Source of the DNA: a virus
Virus record (IMG/VR): IMGVR_UViG_3300031673_007059
Span: 1-37,956 of that record
Direction: 5' to 3' (one strand)
Length of the DNA: 37,956 nucleotides
A program made the position numbers and the translations under genes. Every line of letters starts with the position of its first letter. The stretch's first letter is position 1. The notes beneath the pieces were generated by a model, which was given only the letters and a program-made list of their open reading frames with translations, was not told where the DNA came from and made no database searches. Of this stretch, positions 24,154-29,432 are shown one piece after another.

Positions 24154-24824
24154 TGTTGTTTTAATTCTTTTAAATTATAAATTATTTTGTAGGTTAAATT
24201 ATTCTTCTCGTAAATTTTTAATTTATCTAACCAATATTGATAATCATTTCCTAACCATTCTTTTTTCTTCTCTCTATTTATCCCGTCTAATTCAATCCAT
24301 AAATCCTTTTCAATTATATAAATGTCACTTACTTTGGAACTATTAGGAATATGTTTGTGAGCAATAAACTTTATATTATTTTGTTCAAGCCATTCAAAAC
24401 ATTGTTTTTCTAAATTAGATTGAAACTTTATTCCATTTTTTGTTATGCCATGATTTCCAAATCCACCCTTACGTCCAATATCTCTTAGACGTTTTCTTTT
24501 TTCTACATCTTTATATGTGTTTTTTAACGCAGTACTTAAATTAAGAATATATTCGGGATCTTTCATTTTTAATTTTCTTGCACATGAAACAGAACAGCAT
24601 TTTTGATGTCTTTTATTCCAACGAATTGTAAACGTTTTTCCACATTCAACACAAGTTTTTTCAATATCTTTGTGGGCATTTCCTTGAATTTTTTTACTTA
24701 CCTTTTCGTTTATTTCTTTTCTTTTAGCTTTTGTACTAAAACCTCGAGAACATTTTTTAGAGCAAAATCTGCCTGACGCATAATTTCCGTCGTGATCTTT
24801 TCCGCAATTTTCACATTTTTTCAT
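24144..24824 (-). CDS. Zinc-finger homing-type endonuclease with PD-(D/E)xK/Vsr-like core (226 aa)
   Basis: Two Cys4-type fingers (CENCGK...FCSKKCSRG at 4-26 and CVECGKTF...CCSVSCARK at 58-85) precede a C-terminal domain with SNLEKQCFEWLEQNNIKF, VSDIYIIEKDLWIELDG and REKKKEW. This pattern (Glu, then Asp and ELDG) resembles Vsr/EDxHD-type nuclease cores of phage homing endonucleases. It lies within the tRNA array, overlapping the 5' end of tRNA-Val, with its own TATATAAAA box and a tRNA 5'-half just upstream, as if it had inserted into a tRNA gene. Confidence 0.75.
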   Translation of the reverse strand: MKKCENCGKDHDGNYASGRFCSKKCSRGFSTKAKRKEINEKVSKKIQGNAHKDIEKTCVECGKTFTIRWNKRHQKCCSVSCARKLKMKDPEYILNLSTALKNTYKDVEKRKRLRDIGRKGGFGNHGITKNGIKFQSNLEKQCFEWLEQNNIKFIAHKHIPNSSKVSDIYIIEKDLWIELDGINREKKKEWLGNDYQYWLDKLKIYEKNNLTYKIIYNLKELKQQGL

Positions 24825-24834
24825 GGTTGTTTTA

Positions 24835-24843
24835 TTTTATATA
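24835..24843 (-). promoter_or_regulatory. TATATAAAA box before the endonuclease gene
   Basis: TGAATATATAAAATAAAA lies just upstream of the ATG at 24824. Nearly the same TGAATATATAAAA block precedes the genes at 26703 and 28305. Confidence 0.45.
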
Positions 24844-24859
24844 TTCATGAAAAAATTTG

Positions 24860-24908
24860 AACTTATGACTTTTAGAGTGCTACTGAACCAGCTGAGCTAA
24901 AGGAGCAT
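24860..24908 (-). pseudogene. 5' half of a tRNA (acceptor and D-arm), decayed 3' part
   Basis: GCTCCTTTAGCTCAGCTGGT is a typical tRNA 5' end (acceptor strand, T8-A9, D-stem and GG in the D-loop). The anticodon arm is not recognisable (ACTCTAAAAGT) and no 3' strand AAGGAGC follows; a weak T-loop-like TTCAAAT is present. The endonuclease promoter begins right after it. Confidence 0.55.
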
Positions 24909-24997
24909 AAGAGTAAAGTAAGTGAGCAAACCCATGTGGATACTCAGAGATTACCACGGCCGTATAAGCTCTTTAGACACTAAAGGGACCTTACTCT
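24909..24997 (-). ncRNA. Inter-tRNA multi-hairpin RNA element
   Basis: AGAGTAA/TTACTCT closes an 89-nt region containing CTTTAG-TGT-CTAAAG, GAGC/GCTC and GTGG/CCAC helices and a possible CCC/GGG pseudoknot. There is no T-loop or open frame. Confidence 0.45.
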
Positions 24998-25002
24998 AAT
25001 AG

Positions 25003-25078
25003 TGGAAACGAAGGGAATCGAACCCTCCACGTGGACATTGCAAATGTCTACCGCCATAGCCTTGGTACATGCGTCCCC
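25003..25078 (-). tRNA. tRNA-Ala(TGC)
   Basis: Anticodon loop TTTGCAA gives TGC. The acceptor GGGGACG/CGTTTCC contains G3-U70, the alanine identity pair, and A73. The D-stem TACC/GGTA is preceded by four rather than two linker bases. Confidence 0.75.
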
Positions 25079-25141
25079 ATTTTAAATTTTCTACGCATTG
25101 ATTGCAGGGTTCATCTATGAAAATTCTAAACAGTAAGACCT

Positions 25142-25204
25142 AGTGATGGAGAAAGGATTCGAACCTCTCCGAACTGCGCGCATTGTTCACCAATTTCCAT
25201 CATA
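25142..25204 (-). tRNA. tRNA-like element, no normal D-arm or anticodon arm
   Basis: A 6-bp acceptor GATGGA/TCCATC and T-arm AGAGG-TTCGAAT-CCTTT are clear, but only about 25 bases lie between the acceptor 5' strand and the T-arm, forming at best a TGAAC/GTTCG stem with a ten-base loop (AATGCGCGCA). Probably degenerate or a non-decoding tRNA mimic. Confidence 0.4.
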
Positions 25205-25234
25205 AACTGAGAAAATTACCTTGAGTATTTTTAG

Positions 25235-25316
25235 CGTGCTGCCATTACACTAATCCCCTATGTAACTTGGAAGGGGACTGAGGATTCGAACCTCAACTAC
25301 TCGCATGGAAGGCGAA
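25235..25316 (-). tRNA. Circularly permuted tRNA-Gly(TCC)
   Basis: On the minus strand the 3' part comes first (25316-25268): anticodon arm TTCGC-CTTCCAT-GCGAG, T-arm TGAGG-TTCGAAT-CCTCA, acceptor GTCCCCT and encoded TCCA. An 8-nt linker AGTTACAT follows, then the 5' part (25259-25235): acceptor AGGGGAT, TA, D-arm GTGT-AATGGCA-GCAC and G26. The two acceptor strands pair at all seven positions (one wobble). Joined after base 26, they give a complete cloverleaf. No other matching 5' or 3' half lies on the outer sides. The layout equals that of permuted tRNA genes known from some red and green algae. Confidence 0.65.
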
Positions 25317-25336
25317 GTAACTCGCTGGTTTACTAC
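25313..25336 (-). repeat. 24-nt hairpin repeat, copy 1
   Basis: On the plus strand this reads CGAAGTAACT-N7-TTACTAC, with AGTAA/TTACT able to form a stem. Copies of identical length lie at 27298-27321 and 29083-29106. This copy abuts the permuted tRNA. Confidence 0.6.
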
Positions 25337-25342
25337 AGTTTG

Positions 25343-25420
25343 TCGGCAGAGTGGGAGTCGAACCCACATTTGCAACCAGTTACCTTGGTCGTGTGTATCA
25401 GACACGCTGGATATCTGCCG
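25343..25420 (-). tRNA. tRNA-Ile(GAT), apparent D-arm loss with hairpin in variable region
   Basis: Acceptor CGGCAGA/TCTGCCG, anticodon arm CGTGT-CTGATAC-ACACG and T-arm GTGGG-TTCGACT-CCCAC are all perfect. Only seven bases (TATCCAG) lie where the D-arm should be, and the variable region carries a hairpin ACCA-AGGTAAC-TGGT. An alternative register with TATC/GATA as D-stem leaves no U33. Confidence 0.65.
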
Positions 25421-25425
25421 GTATA

Positions 25426-25506
25426 TTGTTAGATTGAGATTCGAACTCTTATTTCTCCCCTTTTAAGCTGCAGCGCCGGAGTGTTCTACCGTTGAACTAT
25501 CTAACA
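25426..25506 (-). tRNA. tRNA with expanded anticodon arm, isotype unclear
   Basis: Acceptor TGTTAGA/TCTAACA and D-arm GTTC-AACGGTA-GAAC are perfect. The anticodon stem CTCC/GGAG encloses 19 bases, as if ten extra bases (GGCGCTGCAG) were inserted before a loop CTTAAAA. The T-stem is weak (3 bp). Its first 27 bases recur at 26749-26775. Confidence 0.6.
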
Positions 25507-26313
25507 ATTTTTATTTTTTAATGCTTCATGTAATGCTATTTTCTTTCTTGTTATGATTGATTTAGGCAAATATTTTAAAGCCAATTCTCTTTCCATTTTT
25601 TTATCAATTCTTTCTCTAAAGGACATTTTTCTCATAAAATCAATCAATTCTTCAGAAAATAAAGGACTATAAAATTTAACATTTAAAATCTTTCCAATAT
25701 ATAACAATGGATCAATTTGTTTTGAATTTATAGTTTCAATATAATATTCCCATACAGCATTATAATCTTTTTCTTGTGATTTTTCTTTATATAAAAAATC
25801 TCTAAACCCCATATCAGCCATTTCTTGTAAATGCTCTTTTGGTCTTGGATGTATTTCATTAAAAGATTTAATTATTCCATTTTCTTTATGTCCTAAAGGA
25901 TATTTATGAAGCCAATATCCACCAAAACATTCATCTCCACCATCACCAGTAATTATTATATCACTAAATTTTTTTGCATAACTACTTAAAATAAACCAGT
26001 TAATATTTCCTTCGTGATTATATTTTTTAATTTTATTATATTTATTAAGAAATTTATTAAATTCTGTATCAGAAATAATAATTTCATTATGCTTTGTTTT
26101 AAATAATTTTGCAATTTCCTGGGCAGAAATTGTATCTTGATTTTCTATTCTTGCTAAGCAAAATGTTGAAATTGGTATTTCAGGATAGATTTTTCTAAGA
26201 AGTGCTAATACAAGTGAACTATCTAGCCCACCAGAAAGAAAAAAAGAGAGTGGAACTTTTGGAATTTTTTTTATATTTTGAATAATTATGTCTTCTAATT
26301 TTTGAATTATCAT
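25501..26313 (-). CDS. Asparagine-synthetase-like ATP-PPi enzyme lacking the glutaminase domain (270 aa)
   Basis: The protein begins near the synthetase domain of AsnB: the PP-loop SGGLDSSLVLALL (residues 26-38), then FCLARIENQDT, ITGDGGDECFGGYW and the C-terminal FYSPLFSEELIDFM...LPKSIITRKK. These motifs activate aspartate by adenylation. The N-terminal glutamine amidotransferase domain, with its Cys2 nucleophile, is absent, so the enzyme would have to use ammonia or a partner. Related enzymes modify other carboxylates, so Asn synthesis is not certain. It lies between a tRNA and a partial copy of that tRNA, and its stop codon is inside the tRNA 5' end. Confidence 0.75.
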   Translation of the reverse strand: MIIQKLEDIIIQNIKKIPKVPLSFFLSGGLDSSLVLALLRKIYPEIPISTFCLARIENQDTISAQEIAKLFKTKHNEIIISDTEFNKFLNKYNKIKKYNHEGNINWFILSSYAKKFSDIIITGDGGDECFGGYWLHKYPLGHKENGIIKSFNEIHPRPKEHLQEMADMGFRDFLYKEKSQEKDYNAVWEYYIETINSKQIDPLLYIGKILNVKFYSPLFSEELIDFMRKMSFRERIDKKMERELALKYLPKSIITRKKIALHEALKNKNC

Positions 26314-26325
26314 TTTATAAAAATA

Positions 26326-26703
26326 TTAATCGTCATGTTTTATTTTTTTCTCTGGTTTCATAATTACTGCACATTCTTCTTTTCCAAGTTTTTGAATTTC
26401 AATAGGATATTTATTATTTAAATGATCTAAAACAAAATCCGGAGCTTTTTTAAGATCTTTAATATCAAGAACATGATATAATATCTTTTTATCTTCAACA
26501 TGTTTAGTTTTAAATGACTTTCCCTTTTCATCTTTTTCTAAAAACATAGGACAATGATGAAGAAATTCCATATCATCAATATCATCAGGTTTGTGCATAT
26601 GATGAATCATATAAATCCAATCTTCTTCTGCCTCAGGTATTTTATGCTTATGACCAGTTTCTAATAAATAGTTTTTTAGAGATTCACTTACCATTTTTTT
26701 CAT
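26326..26703 (-). CDS. Hypothetical protein in the asparagine-synthetase module (125 aa)
   Basis: MKKMVSESLKNYLLETGHKH begins the protein; residues 20-60 are His- and Asp-rich (YMIHHMHKPDDIDDMEFLHH). It lies 12 bases upstream of the AsnB-like gene and has its own TATATAAAA box at 26714. Not recognised; the co-transcribed enzyme suggests a related role, but nothing in the sequence shows it. Confidence 0.55.
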   Translation of the reverse strand: MKKMVSESLKNYLLETGHKHKIPEAEEDWIYMIHHMHKPDDIDDMEFLHHCPMFLEKDEKGKSFKTKHVEDKKILYHVLDIKDLKKAPDFVLDHLNNKYPIEIQKLGKEECAVIMKPEKKIKHDD

Positions 26704-26713
26704 AATTTCTTTG

Positions 26714-26722
26714 TTTTATATA
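26714..26722 (-). promoter_or_regulatory. TATATAAAA box before the asparagine-synthetase module
   Basis: TGAATATATAAAAC lies 10 bases before the ATG at 26703, immediately downstream of the partial tRNA copy. Confidence 0.45.
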
Positions 26723-26748
26723 TTCACATAAAAAGTGAATTAATTTTT

Positions 26749-26775
26749 AGTGTTCTACCGTTGAATTATCTAACA
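26749..26775 (-). repeat. Partial tRNA copy (5' half of the tRNA at 25426-25506)
   Basis: Twenty-seven bases match the 5' half (acceptor strand plus D-arm, positions 1-27) of the downstream tRNA with one difference. The two copies bracket the AsnB-like module, as in insertions that rebuild their tRNA target. Confidence 0.8.
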
Positions 26776-26784
26776 AATTTTTAT

Positions 26785-26982
26785 TTAAAGTGATTCTCTT
26801 AATTTTCTACATGTCTCAGAATTACATCTATCATTAAATTTATTACACCATCCAATTGTATTAAATGTTATTGGCTTTTTTGAAAAACAAGCTGGATAAA
26901 CTGTTTCACTTTTTTCTAATTTTTTTTCAGTCCGTGTATCATTGATACAACATTCTTTAAATTGTTCTCTAAATAATTTCAT
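26785..26982 (-). CDS. Small Cys-rich protein (65 aa)
   Basis: MKLFREQFKECCINDTRTEK and later CNKFNDRCNSETCRKL give six to seven Cys residues in 65, suggesting a zinc-binding or disulfide-bonded fold. Not recognised. It sits in the tRNA array between tRNA-Asn and the partial tRNA copy. Confidence 0.5.
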   Translation of the reverse strand: MKLFREQFKECCINDTRTEKKLEKSETVYPACFSKKPITFNTIGWCNKFNDRCNSETCRKLRESL

Positions 26983-27007
26983 TTTGGATAAATTTTTGTT
27001 AAATTTG

Positions 27008-27093
27008 CGTTCCCGGTAGGATTCGAACCTACGATGGTATTTCTACGTCTGCTTAACGGGCAGTGCCTTTCGACCAACTAAGGCAACGGAAAC
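27008..27093 (-). tRNA. tRNA-Asn(GTT)-like with extra variable-arm hairpin
   Basis: Acceptor GTTTCCG/CGGGAAC and T-arm GTAGG-TTCGAAT-CCTAC are good. The anticodon stem CTGC/GCAG holds loop CCGTTAA, reading GTT but with C at position 33. The variable region has GTA-GAAA-TAC, a tetraloop hairpin unexpected in class I tRNAs. Confidence 0.65.
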
Positions 27094-27099
27094 AATTTG

Positions 27100-27248
27100 C
27101 GGGGATTGAGGGATTCGAACCCACGACCAATAGATTAGTGAATGAAGAGAGTTCTGAACTCTTTAACTTCATAAGACTTCATTCAGATTTTTTTAATAGA
27201 ATCACCTATTATACAGTCTACTGCTCTGGCCAACTGAGCTAAATCCCC
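27100..27248 (-). tRNA. tRNA-Asn(GTT) interrupted by a 75-nt intron-like insertion
   Basis: The outer parts form a normal tRNA: acceptor GGGGATT/AATCCCC, D-arm GCTC...GAGC, anticodon stem GTAGA/TCTAT, and T-arm GTGGG-TTCGAAT-CCCTC (one mismatch). Removing 27138-27212 joins CTGT and TAA into loop CTGTTAA, anticodon GTT. The insertion is too short for a group I intron and contains its own stems GAATGAAG/CTTCATTC, AGAGTT-CAG-AACTCT and AATAG/CTATT. Tyr(GTA) is possible with a different junction, but bacterial tRNA-Tyr is class II. Confidence 0.8.
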
Positions 27249-27297
27249 AGAATCTAAGAAACTTGAGAAAAGATATTGTTATGCCCAAAAGTGTACA

Positions 27298-27321
27298 CGA
27301 AGTAACTTTTCTACTTACTAC
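27298..27321 (-). repeat. 24-nt hairpin repeat, copy 2
   Basis: CGAAGTAACT-N7-TTACTAC on the plus strand, lying between tRNA-Asp(GTC) and the intron-containing tRNA-Asn. Confidence 0.6.
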
Positions 27322-27326
27322 AGATT

Positions 27327-27400
27327 TGGCGGAATACGTGGGGTTCGAACCCCTACGTCTCATAGACAGTGAGATATGTTACCATTACACTACGTACTCC
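27327..27400 (-). tRNA. tRNA-Asp(GTC)
   Basis: Acceptor GGAGTAC/GTATTCC, anticodon arm TCTCA-CTGTCTA-TGAGA, T-arm GGGG-TTCGAAC-CCC, discriminator G73 (aspartate identity) and encoded CCA. Regular cloverleaf. Its 5' end overlaps the endonuclease stop. Confidence 0.9.
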
Positions 27401-28305
27401 ATTTCATTTTTTCTTATTTCTTCATCAAACCATACTTCTAATTTATAGCCTTTATTTCTTGTTGCTTGCCACTTTAACTCATCATCATTCTTTTTATATC
27501 CCTTTGTTTCAATATAATAGAATTCTCCCGCATTTTCAAAAACCTTAAAATCTAAAAGATAAGAATGTTCTTTTTTATCTAATCCAATATATTGTATTCT
27601 GTCATTTGTGTATTCCCAATCTTTAATTTTTTGTTCTTCTTTCCATTTATCAAGTATAAAACATGTTCTTAATTCATATGTTCCTTGAACTTTTATATTT
27701 TTATAATTAAACCACTTTGTAGTACCGCCTGCTACATAATTATGTCCATTTGCATATGATTTTTTATTAATAATTGAATATTTTTCAGGATTTTTTTTAA
27801 CATTTTCCAGATATTTTTTATTTGCCATTTTACTATTATTTCTTCTGGCGCATAATACTGAACAAAATTGTTGTTTTATATTTGTTGTATTGAATTCTTC
27901 ATTACACAGCAAACATTTTTTTATATAAATTCTATATTCTTTTGGTTGATAATTCATCTGATTTTTTATAAAACCAGGCGCTTTACCAATTTTTATTAAA
28001 TTTTTTATACTATCACTTGTTTTTTTCTTTGATTCTTCTGTTCTTATATGAGAATTTGCACAACTTCTTGAACAATAATATTTTTCCTTTTTAGGTTCAT
28101 CTGTATCATATTCAGAAATCTGTATTTCTTTATTACATTTGAAACATTTAACTGTAAAGATTTTCCATCTATTTTTAATAGTTTGTTTTTGTTTTTCTAA
28201 TTGTTCTTTAGTTCTTTTTTTACCTTTTTGTTGATGTTTGTTTTGACAACTAACATTACAATATTTATTTTTAACAGGTTTTCCGCAGGTTAAGCATTTA
28301 TTCAT
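27385..28305 (-). CDS. Zinc-finger endonuclease with PD-(D/E)xK core, homing type (306 aa)
   Basis: Three or four Cys-rich fingers occur: CLTCGKPV...YCNVSCQNK (4-24), CFKCNK...YYCSRSCANS (54-84) and CLLCNEEF...FCSVLCARR. The C-terminal domain reads GTYELRTCFILDKW, then YLLDFKVF and YYIETKGY, matching the E...D-x(n)-ExK layout of PD-(D/E)xK nucleases. It is a relative of the gene at 24144. Position within the tRNA array, overlap with tRNA-Asp and its own TGAATATATAAAA promoter block suggest a mobile homing gene. Confidence 0.78.
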   Translation of the reverse strand: MNKCLTCGKPVKNKYCNVSCQNKHQQKGKKRTKEQLEKQKQTIKNRWKIFTVKCFKCNKEIQISEYDTDEPKKEKYYCSRSCANSHIRTEESKKKTSDSIKNLIKIGKAPGFIKNQMNYQPKEYRIYIKKCLLCNEEFNTTNIKQQFCSVLCARRNNSKMANKKYLENVKKNPEKYSIINKKSYANGHNYVAGGTTKWFNYKNIKVQGTYELRTCFILDKWKEEQKIKDWEYTNDRIQYIGLDKKEHSYLLDFKVFENAGEFYYIETKGYKKNDDELKWQATRNKGYKLEVWFDEEIRKNEMEYVV

Positions 28306-28314
28306 AGTCTTTTA

Positions 28315-28323
28315 TTTTATATA
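28315..28323 (-). promoter_or_regulatory. TATATAAAA box before the endonuclease gene
   Basis: CGTGAATATATAAAATAAAA precedes the ATG at 28305, sharing the TGAATATATAAAA core with the boxes at 24835 and 26714. Confidence 0.45.
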
Positions 28324-28385
28324 TTCACGATATATAGATGAATTGATCCTATAAGTGTTAAATTTTTGTTAATGTTTTTATATCG

Positions 28386-28460
28386 TTCCTCTGATGGGAC
28401 TCGAACCCACATACAAACCTCATTAAGAGTGAGGACCGGCGCCTTTACGGATACAGAGGA
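28386..28460 (-). tRNA. tRNA-Lys(CTT)
   Basis: Acceptor TCCTCTG/CAGAGGA, anticodon arm CCTCA-CTCTTAA-TGAGG, T-arm GTGGG-TTCGAGT-CCCAT. Regular cloverleaf. Confidence 0.9.
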
Positions 28461-28466
28461 TTTTTG

Positions 28467-28520
28467 TCGGCCTTATACTAAGCGCTGTTAAGCTACCTAG
28501 CGATTCCCAGGTAAGGCCGA
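28467..28520 (-). ncRNA. Inter-tRNA RNA element, 9-bp closing stem with pseudoknot
   Basis: TCGGCCTTA/TAAGGCCGA closes 54 nt. Inside, ACCT/AGGT and CGCT/AGCG interleave, which would make an H-type pseudoknot. There is no T-loop and no open frame. Confidence 0.5.
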
Positions 28521-28532
28521 ACTAAAAAACCT

Positions 28533-28608
28533 TGGTGGATCGTGGGGGCTTCGAACCCCCGATCTGTGCGTGCAAGGCACAAGTGTTAGCCAGCTATACC
28601 AACGACCC
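28533..28608 (-). tRNA. tRNA-Ala(TGC)
   Basis: Acceptor GGGTCGT/ACGATCC carries the G3-U70 alanine identity pair, the anticodon arm is TGTGC-CTTGCAC-GCACA, and ACCA is encoded. Regular cloverleaf. Confidence 0.9.
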
Positions 28609-28616
28609 TAATTTTC

Positions 28617-28679
28617 TATAGGCATTTACTACCGTCTCTAAATGTAGTATCTTTCCATTTATAGAGTCTCCTATAGAAT
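28617..28679 (-). ncRNA. Inter-tRNA RNA element, 9-bp closing stem with pseudoknot
   Basis: TTCTATAGG/CCTATAGAA closes 63 nt. Inside, CTCTA(T)AAAT pairs with ATTTAGAG, and TACTAC in its loop can pair with GTAGTA downstream, forming an H-type pseudoknot. The architecture is like that of the element at 28467. Confidence 0.5.
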
Positions 28680-28685
28680 AATTTG

Positions 28686-28769
28686 CAGGCCGTGGAAGAT
28701 TCGAACTCCCATAGAATACTCTAACCTTGGTTTTGGAGACCAGTGCCTTACCATTGAGGCTAACGACCT
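28686..28769 (-). tRNA. tRNA-Trp(CCA) with extra variable-arm hairpin
   Basis: Acceptor AGGTCGT/ACGGCCT, D-arm GCCT/AGGC, anticodon loop CTCCAAA (CCA), T-arm GGGAG-TTCGAAT-CTTCC, G73. The variable region contains the hairpin TAGA-GTAT-TCTA, not expected in a class I tRNA. Confidence 0.8.
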
Positions 28770-28773
28770 AAAG

Positions 28774-28885
28774 AGGCGAGCTGTATTTAGAGTCCCGGAG
28801 CCCACTGTGGACTTATTGGAGCATTAGCCGGACTTTAACCGGTATCTTCTAAATCCTTATCTAGCTCGGGACTTAGCTGTTTTTG
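28774..28885 (-). ncRNA. Large inter-tRNA structured element
   Basis: Nested helices GAGCT/AGCTC and ATTTAGA/TCTAAAT enclose about 55 nt with CCGG-TTAAAGT-CCGG and AGTCC/GGACT pairings; AGTCCCGAGC/GCTC-CGGGACT is an alternative. It has no T-loop and no coding frame. Confidence 0.4.
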
Positions 28886-28909
28886 CTGTTAAACTATTAT
28901 CTGCATATG

Positions 28910-28996
28910 CGGTCCCAGTGGAATTCGAATCCACCTGTCAGATTTCTCTGTTCCGGGGTGACAACCCGGCGGCCACACCAAGCAGCCCCTGAGACC
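28910..28996 (-). tRNA. tRNA-Asp(GTC) with extra variable-arm hairpin
   Basis: Acceptor GGTCTCA/TGGGACC with G73, anticodon arm CCGGG-TTGTCAC-CCCGG, T-arm GTGGA-TTCGAAT-TCCAC. The variable region has CAGA-GAAA-TCTG, a GNRA-capped extra arm. It is the second Asp(GTC) gene; the other (27327) is regular. Confidence 0.8.
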
Positions 28997-29020
28997 ATTA
29001 AAGTAGAGAAAAAGCGGAAG

Positions 29021-29097
29021 AGATAACAGGCGGATTTGAACCGCATCTATTGTTTAGAAGACAATCTCTGAACCATTCAGAACGAAGTAACTCTATC
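29021..29097 (-). tRNA. Atypical tRNA-Arg(TCT), irregular acceptor region
   Basis: Anticodon arm ATTGT-CTTCTAA-ACAAT, D-arm CTGA-ATGGT-TCAG and T-arm TGCGG-TTCAAAT-CCGCC are clear. The 5' acceptor strand is ambiguous (GATAGAG against TGTTATC pairs poorly), and about ten bases separate it from the D-arm. The 24-nt hairpin repeat overlaps this 5' region. Confidence 0.6.
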
Positions 29098-29106
29098 CAT
29101 TACTAC
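29083..29106 (-). repeat. 24-nt hairpin repeat, copy 3
   Basis: CGAAGTAACT-N7-TTACTAC on the plus strand, overlapping the 5' region of the atypical tRNA-Arg. Confidence 0.6.
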
Positions 29107-29113
29107 TACTTAG

Positions 29114-29186
29114 TGATTCTGATCGGATTCGAACCGATAACCACCGCCTTAGGAGTGCGGTACTCATCCAATTGAGATACAGAATC
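29114..29186 (-). tRNA. tRNA-Arg(CCT)
   Basis: Acceptor GATTCTG/CAGAATC, anticodon loop CTCCTAA (CCT) in stem CCGCA/GGCGG with one mismatch, T-arm ATCGG-TTCGAAT-CCGAT. Regular cloverleaf. Confidence 0.87.
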
Positions 29187-29191
29187 GAGAG

Positions 29192-29263
29192 CGCAGGTAA
29201 TGAGAATCGAACTCACATTGCCAGTTTGGAAGACTGGAACACTAGCCATTGTGCTATACCTGC
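29192..29263 (-). tRNA. tRNA-Gly(TCC)
   Basis: Acceptor GCAGGTA/TACCTGC, anticodon arm CCAGT-CTTCCAA-ACTGG, T-loop TTCGATT. Regular cloverleaf; a normal counterpart to the permuted Gly(TCC). Confidence 0.88.
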
Positions 29264-29308
29264 AATTGCCCTTCCTATCAATTCCGCGTATAGGGCGAAC
29301 CGTGCATG

Positions 29309-29381
29309 TGACCCCACTCAGAGTCGAACTGAGACAACCATCTTAAAAGGATGGGATTCTAACCATTGAAATTATAGGGTC
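29309..29381 (-). tRNA. tRNA-Lys(TTT)
   Basis: Acceptor GACCCTA/TGGGGTC, anticodon arm CCATC-CTTTTAA-GATGG, T-arm CTCAG-TTCGACT-CTGAG. Regular cloverleaf and the 5'-most tRNA of the array. Confidence 0.9.
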
Positions 29382-29432
29382 TGTTATCAACATGTCAAAG
29401 ATCGTTTGTCTTAAAGTAGGATGCTGGCTATT

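Noticed and set aside
25206-25259. Ordinary tRNA starting at 25259 and continuing downstream
   Set aside because: Its acceptor strand AGGGGAT has no partner downstream (the next T-arm ends in CTCCATC), whereas the upstream GTCCCCT pairs fully; hence the permuted interpretation.
27138-27212. Group I intron in tRNA-Asn
   Set aside because: Only 75 nt and without recognisable P3-P8 core helices; described instead as an intron-like insertion.
29172-29369. Plus-strand frame of 65 codons
   Set aside because: It lies across three tRNA genes on the opposite strand and translates T-arm complement sequence.
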